From: Lentzea nigeriaca
GTDB taxonomy: Bacteria > Actinomycetota > Actinomycetes > Mycobacteriales > Pseudonocardiaceae
DNA: 64,000 nucleotides
NCBI RefSeq assembly: GCF_016907955.1
Contig: NZ_JAFBCX010000022.1
Coordinates: forward strand, 52,520-116,519
Direction of reading: 5' to 3'
In this document: piece after piece, positions 17,598-26,600 of the stretch
How positions within the stretch are numbered: position 1 is the first letter of the stretch
Layout of the letters: every line of letters begins with the position of its first letter
The notes under the pieces: model-generated
Told to the model about the DNA's origin: nothing
The model's database searches: none
Seen by the model: only the letters and a program-made list of their open reading frames with translations
Made by a program: the position numbers and the translations under genes

Positions 17598-18667
17598 CGC
17601 CGCCGACGGAGTCGAAGCGCGTGACGTGCCCGATCTGCCTGGAGCCCTTCGCCTGGCGGGAGGACGAGCTGTACCGGCGGATCACCGACAGCAGTGGTGC
17701 GCGGTGGGTGCGCGCGGACCTGTCGAACATCCACAACCCGGTCAAGCGCAAGGACCGCAGGGCCCGCTGCTACGTGCGGTGTCCCAACCCCAGCGCCGAG
17801 AACCGCGAGCACTACCTGCCGATCTCCTACCGCGACCACGGCGAGCCGATCATCATCGGCCTGGTCGGCCGCAGCGAGTCCGGCAAGACGCACCTGCTGG
17901 CCACGATGATCCACGCGGCGCTGCGCGGCGACCTGCGGCACCACGGGCTGACGTTCGAGCCCGCGGACGAGTTGCGGCACCAGTCGTTCGAGCGCGAGAT
18001 CAACGAGCTGATGCGCGGCAACAAACTCGAGGCCACGGAGGACCTCAAGGAGGAGTTCACCACGTACCTGCTGGTCAGGACGAGCGCGGGCACGACCCGC
18101 CCGGTGGTGTTCTTCGACGTGGCAGGCGAGGACTTCGTGCGGTCGGGCGCGCAGGGGCTCGGCGGCCAGTTCGTGCTCGGCGCGACCGCGCTGATGTTCG
18201 TCGACCACCCGGCCGAGGCGGTGCCGTCGCTGTACGGCTCACCGGAGCGCAACGTCAACCCGGCGTTCGCGGGCGCCCTGCAACGCCTGGCGCAACGCAA
18301 GGACATGGCCGACCTGCCGGTCGTCATGGTGCTCACGAAGGCCGACGAGCTGCGCTACCAGCACCCGGTCGACCACTGGATCCGGCTTGACGACGCGCGG
18401 GAACCCCTGTCCGCGGCCGAGTTCCGCGCGGAGAGCCGCGACGTGTACGCGTTCCTCGACCGCTACGACGCCCAGCCGATGCTCGGCACCTACGAGAAGT
18501 TCCGCAGGGGCACCCTGCACGTCGTGTCCGCGACCGGCGTCGCCGTGGACCTCAACAACCAGTACCCGCGCGGTGTCCGCCCCGCCCGCGTCCTGCGCCC
18601 GCTGCTGGCGCTGATGGCGATGATCGGGCTCGTCGACCACCAGGAAGCCGTGGAGGTTGGCACATGA
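17594..18667 (+). CDS. Zinc-ribbon TRAFAC-type GTPase
   Basis: The 357-aa protein begins with a zinc-ribbon half, CPIC at residues 12-15, with a partner CYVRC near 58-62. The P-loop GRSESGKTH lies at about 92-100, the switch II/G3 motif FFDVAGED near 172-179, and the base-specificity motif LTKADEL near 246-252. A GTPase with DxAGE in place of DxxG is typical of the double-GTPase/GAP1-associated families of bacterial conflict systems (recalled from the literature, not searched). It is soluble. It overlaps by 4 nt both the pseudokinase and the next gene, whose N-terminus resembles a GTPase-associated protein, implying a GTPase-partner module. Confidence 0.8.
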   Translation: MTPPTESKRVTCPICLEPFAWREDELYRRITDSSGARWVRADLSNIHNPVKRKDRRARCYVRCPNPSAENREHYLPISYRDHGEPIIIGLVGRSESGKTHLLATMIHAALRGDLRHHGLTFEPADELRHQSFEREINELMRGNKLEATEDLKEEFTTYLLVRTSAGTTRPVVFFDVAGEDFVRSGAQGLGGQFVLGATALMFVDHPAEAVPSLYGSPERNVNPAFAGALQRLAQRKDMADLPVVMVLTKADELRYQHPVDHWIRLDDAREPLSAAEFRAESRDVYAFLDRYDAQPMLGTYEKFRRGTLHVVSATGVAVDLNNQYPRGVRPARVLRPLLALMAMIGLVDHQEAVEVGT

Positions 18668-20508
18668 TCGACCAGATCGTCTTCGCGTTCACCGGAACCT
18701 CGGGCATGGGCCCGGTCGCGAGCTCGCTGCCCCCCGCCGCCAAGTGGGACTGGCACGAGAAGCTCCGCCAGCACACCAGGCTGTTCGGCGCCGCACCCGC
18801 GATCTCCTTCAGCCACCTGGAGTTCCCCGACGGCACCGCCGCGGTGCTGCGCCGCGCGGGCAAGGCGGGCGACGCGGGCCGCAACCTCGCCCACGCCCTC
18901 GTGGGCTCCCGGGAGATCATCGCCCTGGTGGCACCGTCGATGACCCGGTGGGAGGACGGCTGGCTCGACACCGCCCCCTCCGGCGACCAGCTGGACGCGT
19001 TGTCGGCCGCCCTGTTCGGCGCACCGGTCGAGTCCGATGTGGACGACTCACTGGTCGCCCCGATCGTGTCCCTGGCCCGGTCCCGTCCCGAGAGCACGTT
19101 CAGCGTCATCGGCGTGTCCGACGAGCTGCGCCTGCCCGTCGTGTGGCGCCTGCGGGAACTCCTGCCCGCCACCACCTGGACGTTCTCGACGTACGAGAAA
19201 ACCGACGCGGACAAGCCGAACCTGCCCAGGCTGATCTTCCTGTCCGAACGCCCTCACGACTCGGTGGAACCGCAGCCGGGCCGCCTGCGCGTCGACGTCA
19301 CGGCAGAGGCGAGCCCTCCCGACGTGTCCGAGCCGATCACGGAGGAGATCCCGGTGCAACAGGTGGACGTCACGCCCGTGCCGGTCCAGCGCGACCTGCC
19401 GAGCGTGCTGTACGGCAACGGTCCCGTGCATCAACGCCTCCTCCAGCTCGCGGAAATCGTGGAGTCGCAGGACATCGAGTCGGTGCACCGCCAGGCCCCG
19501 GCGTGGCTGCCCGACCTCGCCGTGCCGCCGTCCCTCGCCGCCTACGCCGTGGAATACCTGGAGAACAAGGGCTTCAAGGACCTGGACCCACCAGTGGCCC
19601 GGCGCTGGCGGGCCGAGCAGGGCGTGGTCCACGCGTCCCCCGCCGCCCTGGAAACCGAGCCGGACCGCCCACCGACGGACCACGCGCTCGTCGACCAGGT
19701 GTGGCAACGGCAGGTGTACTGGTCCACCACGGCCGACGCGGCCAAGCGCAAAGCGGTCGCCTACCGCCGTTTCACCCTCATCGCGCTGATCGCCGGCGCG
19801 GTGGGGGCTGTGCTCTCCGCGCAGCTGACCACCGTGGGGCAGTGGGCGACCGTGCTGACCGCAGGCGTCACGGCCGCGATCGTCTCCGTGGGCACCTACG
19901 TGCGGCAATGGCGCGAACCCGCGGCACGCGCGGCCTGGACGGCGGCACGGCTCCGTTCGGAAGCCCTGAAGTCCGCTGCCTGCGCCTACCTGGCGGGAGT
20001 GGGCACCGCGGAGGCCCTGCGGGAGCGCATGGCCGAGGTCGGCCCGCACACCGTTGCCCGGACGCACAAACGCGCGCCCGACATCACGGATGCGGCCACC
20101 TTCTCCGCGACCCGCGTGGAGGGCCAGATCCGCTACCACGAAACCGCAGCCGACGACTACGAGAAGAAACTGCACCTGGCCGAAAACGCGGAGCTGGCCT
20201 TCGGCCTTGCCTCCGTCGTGTTGTCGGCCGTCGGCGCCATCTACGGCGGCGTCGTGGTCTGGGTGGGCGTCTGCACGACGATCGCCGGAGCGATCACCGC
20301 CCACGTGTCGCAGTCCGGCTACCAGCTCATGATCGCGAGCTACCGCCGCACGGCCAGCGACCTGCGCCGGCTGCTGCGGTCCCTGCCCTCGCGCAAGGAC
20401 CCGGCGGCACAGGCCACGTTCGTCGTCGAGTGCGAACGCGTGCTGGAGCTGCAGAACGCCGACTGGCTGACGCAGCACACCTCGGCACAGGGAAAGGAGA
20501 AGTCGTGA
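18664..20508 (+). CDS. GAP1-like N-terminus fused to tandem SLATT (2TM) effector modules
   Basis: The 614-aa protein begins VFAFTGTSGMGPVASSL, resembling the N-terminal domain of GTPase-associated protein 1, followed by a linker (about 220-270). The C-terminal half carries two SLATT/DUF4231-like modules. The first is a YWSTTADAAKRKAVAYRR approach helix and two transmembrane helices at about 377-415. The second is RYHETAADDYEKKL with a hydrophobic pair at about 515-550, ending in the typical E-x-VLELQNADWL. SLATT domains are predicted pore-forming effectors that kill or arrest infected cells. Fusion of a GTPase-partner domain to this pore suggests the upstream GTPase gates it. Family calls are by pattern only. 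Confidence 0.7.
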   Translation: MIDQIVFAFTGTSGMGPVASSLPPAAKWDWHEKLRQHTRLFGAAPAISFSHLEFPDGTAAVLRRAGKAGDAGRNLAHALVGSREIIALVAPSMTRWEDGWLDTAPSGDQLDALSAALFGAPVESDVDDSLVAPIVSLARSRPESTFSVIGVSDELRLPVVWRLRELLPATTWTFSTYEKTDADKPNLPRLIFLSERPHDSVEPQPGRLRVDVTAEASPPDVSEPITEEIPVQQVDVTPVPVQRDLPSVLYGNGPVHQRLLQLAEIVESQDIESVHRQAPAWLPDLAVPPSLAAYAVEYLENKGFKDLDPPVARRWRAEQGVVHASPAALETEPDRPPTDHALVDQVWQRQVYWSTTADAAKRKAVAYRRFTLIALIAGAVGAVLSAQLTTVGQWATVLTAGVTAAIVSVGTYVRQWREPAARAAWTAARLRSEALKSAACAYLAGVGTAEALRERMAEVGPHTVARTHKRAPDITDAATFSATRVEGQIRYHETAADDYEKKLHLAENAELAFGLASVVLSAVGAIYGGVVVWVGVCTTIAGAITAHVSQSGYQLMIASYRRTASDLRRLLRSLPSRKDPAAQATFVVECERVLELQNADWLTQHTSAQGKEKS

Positions 20509-21731
20509 ACGACGACGACCTGTGGAGGGTGTTCATCAGCCACAGCACCGCGGACAACCGGGAGGGCGTCGCTTCCCAGCTCGTCGACGTCCTGATGGAG
20601 GAGCTGCCGAAGCACCGCATCGGCCGGTGGGTGGACCGCGACGGCCTGTTCGTGGGTGACGAGTGGCGGCCGAAGATCGCCGAGGAGATCCACGGAAGCC
20701 ACGTCGGCATCGTGCTGCTCGACGACAAGGCGCTGGAGAGCCAGTGGGTGCGCGACGAGGCGTTCCTGATGCAGAACGAGCCGGTGGACCGCAACTACCA
20801 GGTGATCATCGTCCTCATCGGACTGTCCAGGGACGACGTGAAGGCTCGCCCGTTCACCGATCTCGTCACGAACAAGCACTACGTGGCGCTGGACAAGGTC
20901 GGTTTCGACGGTGTGCTCCCCGAGGTGCTCAGAACCCTGTACTGCCCGGAGCTCGGCCTGCTGCAGGCGGGAGAGATGAGCCTCGTGCGCAAGGTCGCCG
21001 AGCTGCTCCCCACGGACCCCGACACCGTGCGGGCGTTGACCGAGCCGTTCCGCCGACCCCAGGACTCGCCTCCGCTGCTGGCCAGGGAGTTCCTCGCGTA
21101 CCTGATGCTGAAAGCCAGATGCGACCTGCTCGTGCACAAGATGTTCCACAAGGGCAGACGGTTCTTCGCACGGCAGCACCGGTCCGACCTCGAGTTCCTG
21201 CTGAGCCTGCTCGAACCCAGCTGGATCCCGCTGGACCTGGTCGCGTCGATGGTCCCACCCGACGGGAAGGAGGACCGGCTCGGCGTGGTCGGAACCCTGC
21301 CGGGCACGGCAGGACGGTCGATCAGCCTCGACACCGGCGAGGCCGTCGTGCGCAGGGCGACCCACTGGGACGAGGACACGTGCGCGGTCCTGCCGTTCGG
21401 CCGGGTGCCGGAGGGCACCGAGCTCGACGGACTCGAGGTACAGCTCGAAGACGTGGACTACTGGGCCACGAACCCGGATCCCACGAAGTACGTCGTGCTC
21501 CAGGCCGGTACGTCGCGGACGAACCGGCTCGAGGGCGTGCGCCGGGTGCACGAGCGGTGGCCCGACGTCGTGGTGGTCCTCGTGATCGGCGAGCCCGACC
21601 CGCAGGACGACCTCGCCACGTCCTGCTACCACCGCACGGCCCTGTCCTGCGACAGGGAAGCCGAGGCGCGCAAGGAGATCGACAAGATCTCGGGCCTGCT
21701 GGAAGTCGAGAGGAAGCCGAGGGCGTCATGA
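20505..21731 (+). CDS. TIR-domain effector protein
   Basis: The start is GTG 20505, a GTGA overlap. Residues 7-150 form a TIR domain: box 1 is RVFISHSTAD (8-17), the loop RDGLFVGDEW lies at 45-54, and ESQWVRDE at 78-85 supplies the conserved Ser-x-Trp and the Glu (E85) used as catalytic residue in NADase TIR proteins. The retained Glu predicts an active NAD+-cleaving effector. The C-terminal 250 residues are unrecognised; they include a possible small alpha/beta unit with YVVLQAG and VVVVLVIGEP strands. Position between the SLATT protein and the MoxR ATPase makes it the second probable toxic output of the cluster. No membrane segment is present. Confidence 0.85.
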   Translation: MNDDDLWRVFISHSTADNREGVASQLVDVLMEELPKHRIGRWVDRDGLFVGDEWRPKIAEEIHGSHVGIVLLDDKALESQWVRDEAFLMQNEPVDRNYQVIIVLIGLSRDDVKARPFTDLVTNKHYVALDKVGFDGVLPEVLRTLYCPELGLLQAGEMSLVRKVAELLPTDPDTVRALTEPFRRPQDSPPLLAREFLAYLMLKARCDLLVHKMFHKGRRFFARQHRSDLEFLLSLLEPSWIPLDLVASMVPPDGKEDRLGVVGTLPGTAGRSISLDTGEAVVRRATHWDEDTCAVLPFGRVPEGTELDGLEVQLEDVDYWATNPDPTKYVVLQAGTSRTNRLEGVRRVHERWPDVVVVLVIGEPDPQDDLATSCYHRTALSCDREAEARKEIDKISGLLEVERKPRAS

Positions 21732-22636
21732 ACACCATGGCCGCGGAGATCGAACGGCACGGCGATCAGTACGTGTGCCCGGACGTGCTCGACCTCGCCG
21801 TCCGCGTGGCGCGGGCGACGACGCGCCCGCTGTTGCTGTTCGGGGCTCCTGGTTCGGGGAAGTCCTCGCTCGCCAAGCACATCGCCGCCAAGCAGAACCT
21901 GCGGTTCTACGAACACGTGGTCACGGCGAGGACGACGGCACGGGACCTGCTGTGGTCGTTCGACACCGTGCGCAGGCTCAGCGACGCCCAGACCAAGACG
22001 GGCGTCAAGCCGGACAAGCACTACATCTCCCCCGGCGCGCTGTGGTGGGCGTTCGACCGCGTCAGCGCGGCGGACCACCCCCGCACGGCCGAGCCGCACC
22101 CCGACTGGAACGCGACGCGCGCGGACCGCGGCGCCGTGGTGCTGATCGACGAGATCGACAAGGCCGACCCGGACGTGCCGAACAGCCTGCTGGTCCCGTT
22201 GGCGGACCGGTACTTCACGGTGACCGACCTCGACCAGGCACAGCCCGTGCACGAGAAGCCGGGACCGGACGGGGAGAGCCTGATCATCATCACGTCGAAC
22301 GAGGAGCGCGAACTGCCGCCCGCTTTCGAACGCAGATGCGTCGTGCACCGGTTGGACGAGCACGACAAGGAAACACTGAAGATCATCGCAGGCAACCACA
22401 CCGGCTCGGACGACAAGTACCCGCTGGACTTCCTGATCGGCAGGCTCACCGACGCCCGCCGCACCGCGAAGGAGGAGCAGCGCAGGCAGCCGAGCACGGC
22501 CGAGTTCATCGACGCGATCAAGGCGTGCGTCCGCGAGGGCATCACCACCGCGGACCACCCGTCGCTGAAACCCGTCCTGGAGATGATCTACACCAAGAAG
22601 ACGCGGGGCGACGCCGTCCAGGGCTGGCCGCTGTGA
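21728..22636 (+). CDS. MoxR-type AAA+ ATPase
   Basis: The 302-aa AAA+ protein has Walker A GAPGSGKSS at 39-47, Walker B VVLIDEIDKAD near 136-146, and a sensor/arginine-finger stretch IIITSNEERELPPAFERRC near 190-208. This is the MoxR class pattern, in which the ATPase works with a vWA protein as a remodelling chaperone. The immediately following gene is vWA-like, so this is a MoxR-vWA pair, overlapping by 4 nt. In ternary conflict systems the ATPase couples a sensor to effectors; here it directly follows the TIR gene. Soluble, about usual length for the family. Confidence 0.9.
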   Translation: MNTMAAEIERHGDQYVCPDVLDLAVRVARATTRPLLLFGAPGSGKSSLAKHIAAKQNLRFYEHVVTARTTARDLLWSFDTVRRLSDAQTKTGVKPDKHYISPGALWWAFDRVSAADHPRTAEPHPDWNATRADRGAVVLIDEIDKADPDVPNSLLVPLADRYFTVTDLDQAQPVHEKPGPDGESLIIITSNEERELPPAFERRCVVHRLDEHDKETLKIIAGNHTGSDDKYPLDFLIGRLTDARRTAKEEQRRQPSTAEFIDAIKACVREGITTADHPSLKPVLEMIYTKKTRGDAVQGWPL

Positions 22637-23610
22637 GACCCGTGACGTGGCTCGGCGACCTCGTCCGCGCACTCGGCGCAGTCCGCCCAGACGGCCGACC
22701 GCCGACGCCAGAGCTGGTCGAGACGGTCGCGACCATGCTCGGAATCACCGGCACCGCACCGGATCCGGAGCCCGCACGGCTCGACCCCGCCACGTCGGAG
22801 ACGGAGGAACCCGTCACCCCGATGCTGCCGGCTCCCGCCGCCGTGCCGTCCGGCGAACGCCCCTCCGGCCTCGATCGTCCCCGGTTCTCCGAACCGCCGA
22901 AGGAGGAGGAGTCGGGACCTCTGGTCGGGCTGCGGCAGTCCTGGGTCGAGGACGTGCCGGAGAACCTCCGGATCGCCTGGCAGGACCAGGAGGTCGTCCC
23001 GCTGGAGACCACGACGGCCGACCGGCTGCGCCGCAAACCGCCGTTCGAACCGTTGCTGCGCAGGGCTTCCACGTCCGCGCTGGTGCAGGCGATGCTGTCG
23101 CGACGGCTGCCGGGCGACGAGGTGGACGTGCCCACGCTGGTCGACGAGCTCGCCGCCGGCCGCGCCGTGACGTCGCTGCCGATGTCGCCGCGACCCACCT
23201 TGCGCTGCGGCGCGCACGTGCTGATCGAGGAGTCCTCCGCCATGTCGTTGTTCTGGCGGGACCAGTGGGAACTCGCCAAAGTCGTGCGCAACGTGGTCGG
23301 GCCGGGGCTGACCGACGTGACGGTGTTCCGCGGTTCGCCGCTGCGGCCTCGGCGCGATCACCCCCAGCCCGCGCCGCGACGTGCCGTGCTCGTGCTGTCC
23401 GCGTTCGACATGCAGCGCGGCAGGGCCAACCGCGAGGACTGGGAGCGCTACGTCGCCGCGCTGCGGCAGCGCGACTGCCGGGTGGTCGGGCTGGTGCCGT
23501 TTCCCCGTGAGCGCTGGTCGGCGTGGCTGACCGGGTTGATGCCGCTCGTGTGCTGGGACCGCAGCACCACGGTAGGCACCGTCCGGTCCGCGATGGGCAG
23601 GGCGGCATGA
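22633..23610 (+). CDS. Degenerate vWA-like partner of MoxR
   Basis: The start is GTG 22633, overlapping the previous stop as GTGA. The 325-aa protein has a low-complexity Pro/Glu linker (about 45-100) followed by a domain with the strand-loop AHVLIEESSAMSLFW near 194-208. It resembles the divergent vWA-like fold of the SAV_2336-type proteins, where D-D-S-x-S sits at the MIDAS; here the acidic residues read EESSA, so metal binding is doubtful. Strands AVLVLSAFD and CRVVGLVPF follow. It probably bridges MoxR and the next protein. Family assignment is by motif resemblance only. Confidence 0.65.
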   Translation: MRPVTWLGDLVRALGAVRPDGRPPTPELVETVATMLGITGTAPDPEPARLDPATSETEEPVTPMLPAPAAVPSGERPSGLDRPRFSEPPKEEESGPLVGLRQSWVEDVPENLRIAWQDQEVVPLETTTADRLRRKPPFEPLLRRASTSALVQAMLSRRLPGDEVDVPTLVDELAAGRAVTSLPMSPRPTLRCGAHVLIEESSAMSLFWRDQWELAKVVRNVVGPGLTDVTVFRGSPLRPRRDHPQPAPRRAVLVLSAFDMQRGRANREDWERYVAALRQRDCRVVGLVPFPRERWSAWLTGLMPLVCWDRSTTVGTVRSAMGRAA

Positions 23611-26600
23611 GCCGGCTGGCGACCGAGCTCGCGCGCACGCCGCTGCGGCAGGACGTCGAGCTGGCCGTGGTGCTGAGCGTGGCCACGCGCATCGAGATCG
23701 AGCTGGTGCGGGCGGTGCGGCTCGCCGTGCTGCCGCACCTCGACGTCGGCGCGGAGTCGGACTTCTGGTTCAGCGAGTGGATCGGCGCGCGGCAACCTCG
23801 GGTGGTCGCGCTGCGGCCGGAGCTGCTCGAACCGTTGCGGGCACGGCTGACCGAGATGTTCCACGCGGGAGCGGTGGGCAGGCTGCGCGCGGTGATCAAA
23901 CGGGTCCATCGCGACATCTCCCCCGCGCTGCAGCTGGAGGAGGACGTCAACTGGCGTGCCTGCACCAACGAGGACGGCGGGTTCGAGGAGGCGTGCGCCC
24001 TGCTGCGCCGCGGCACCAAGGCGATGGTCGGGGAGTCCCGCGCCGGTGTGGCGGGCTGGGTCGCGGAGGCGCGGCATCGCCTGCCCAGGAAGGTGATGGA
24101 GAGCCAGGACGGCTGGCACCTCGTGCTGGAGGCGAAGTACTCGCTGCCGGAGGACATCGTCACCTCGCCACCGGAGAACGGTGTGGAGCGGATGCTCGAC
24201 ACCGTGCTGCTTCCCGTGCTGCAGCACCACCAGGACAAGTCGGAGTGGCTGTGCACCATCGCGGTGCGGTGGCAGGACGGCGTGCTGGTGCTCGGTGGCG
24301 AGGCCGAAGGCGCCGTCACGATCACCCTGCCGCACCACGTGCCCTGGGTCGAGCTGATCCCGCACGGGTACAGCTCCGGCACGTGGAAGCTGATCGAGGG
24401 TGTGGTCACGTTCACCCCGCCGGTGAAGGGGCCGGTGCGGTTGCGCACCGTGGACGGCAGGGTCTTCCAGATCCCCGACGCCGTCGGTGACTCCGTGCAG
24501 GCCTCCCCGGTGCTGGTCAGGATGCCGGGGCCGGGCGCGGAGCCCGCGCAGTTCTGGTTGCAGCCGGTCAGGTTCGACACCGACACCCACGCCCGTGACG
24601 GTCAGCCGGTCGCGTTGCTGAGCAAGGTGCTCAGCACAATTCCGGTCGACGCGGGCGCGCTCGAACGCCTGCGCCGGTGGCTCGACCAGGACCGGCACGC
24701 GACGATCCGGCTGCTGCACGGCTGGGCGGAGGAACACCGCGTCCGGCTCGCCACCCAGCTCGCGGCGGACGCCGACGCCGACGGGTGGCAGGTCTACCGC
24801 GGACGACAGGACCCCGAGGCGGCGCACTGGCTCGACAGCACCCGACCGACTCCGGGTTCGCGAGGGCTGTTGCTCGTCGTCGACCGCGCCGACGCGTGGC
24901 ACCCGCAGCACCTGCGGGACCTGTTGTCCGCGCTCACCGCCCGGAAGGTGCACACGCGGGTCCTGTTGCTCAGCAACGAAACGGGGCCGTGGTGGGAGGC
25001 GTTGATCCGCGCGCTGGCCGGTCGAGGCGTGGACACGGACGTCCAGGGACTCACGAGCGCACGCAGGGTGCGCGGCACCGACCAGACCTATCAGAACGCG
25101 CTCGACGTGCTGTCGAGCACGCTGTCGATCGACCTGCGCGGACAGCTGCCCAGCAGGATCCCGTCGAGCGTGGAACTCACCGAGTCCGTAGCGGTGGCGG
25201 CCGTGCTCGACGTGCTGAACAAGCAGAAACCCGCGTGGTTGCAGGCGAACCAGACCATCCTGCGGCACGAGGACCGCTTCCGGTCGCAAAAGGAACGCGA
25301 GCACAACGCGGCACTGGCCAAGCTGATCTTCCTGGCCACCCTGCTCCGGCCGTTGCGGCTGGAGGAGGCGAGGACGCTGTCCTTCCATCATGGACTGTCC
25401 GATGTGGAGGAATGGCCGCGGTTGCTGGCCGCCTACGAACGGCACTACGCGATCGACCAGGACGTGCTCGATCCGCTCGGCGCCTGCCAGTTGCGCGACG
25501 ACCTCCTCGCCGCGGTGCTGGTGGACCGCCGCGCAGACACGGGCGTCGAGCCGCGATGGGCTGGGGAAGCGTTGTGGGGGCTGGACGAGAGCTTCCGGGC
25601 ACGGGCGGTCGGGGTGCTGGCGCATGCGGCGCAACGGTTCTCGCGGCTCGCGTTGCTGCACATGAACCCGATGGTGCTGAACGACCCCGCGTTGCTGGTG
25701 AACGCCGGTGCCTCGGCGATGATCGCCGCCATCGGGACCGCCGACACGGAGCTGCTGGAGCGGGTGAGCGAGGCCGTCCCGCCGCCGCACCGGCGGGACC
25801 TGCGACTGGATCCCGCGGTGGCGCAGCTGGAGAAGGTGCTGGTGGCACACCTGTTCCGGCAGGGGCAACCGAGCCCGGCGCGCGACGCGCCTCTGCACCT
25901 GCGGCTCGCCAGGAGCGAGGCGCGGGCGGGGCTGACCCGGGCGGCGCTGACGTCGGCGCGCAGGGCAACGGCGGGATATCGCAGGCTGGTGGTGACCGGG
26001 TTGCGCCACCACACGCAGACGTTGTGCGAGAGCCTGATCCTGGAGAGCGAGCTGCTGGGCGAGCTGGGGCACCCGTCCGAGGCGTTCCGGACCGCCGAGG
26101 AGGCCGAGCGGCGACTCCGTGAGCTGCAGCGCAAGCTGCACGACCGGCCAGGGGCCAATCTCGGCGTGGCTCTCGCGAACCTCGGCAGGCAGAAGGCACG
26201 AAGCCACCGCGGTGACCCGCAGCTGGCCCTCCGTGACGTGGCGGCGGCCGTGCGGATCCTGCGCGGCCTCGCCGCCGAGCAGCCGGCGGAGTACCGGCCG
26301 GAGCTCACCGAGGCGCTGGTGAACCTGTCCGAACGCGCGGTCGAGACCGGCCGCGCACCGGAGGCGTTGACGGCTGCCGAAGAAGCCGTCGTGCTCGGCA
26401 GGACGCTGACGGAGAGCAACAGCTGGGCGCACGGCTACCGGCTCGCGGCCGCGCTGGTCTGCCTCGCCGGGCGGTTGCCGGCGAGCAGGGCCGTGGAATC
26501 CACCGCGGAGGCCGTGGCGCTGTACCGGAAGGCCGCTTCGGCCACTCCCGAACGGTTCAGGCCACATCTCGCTCTCGCTCTGACGCGTCACGCCGCCGTT

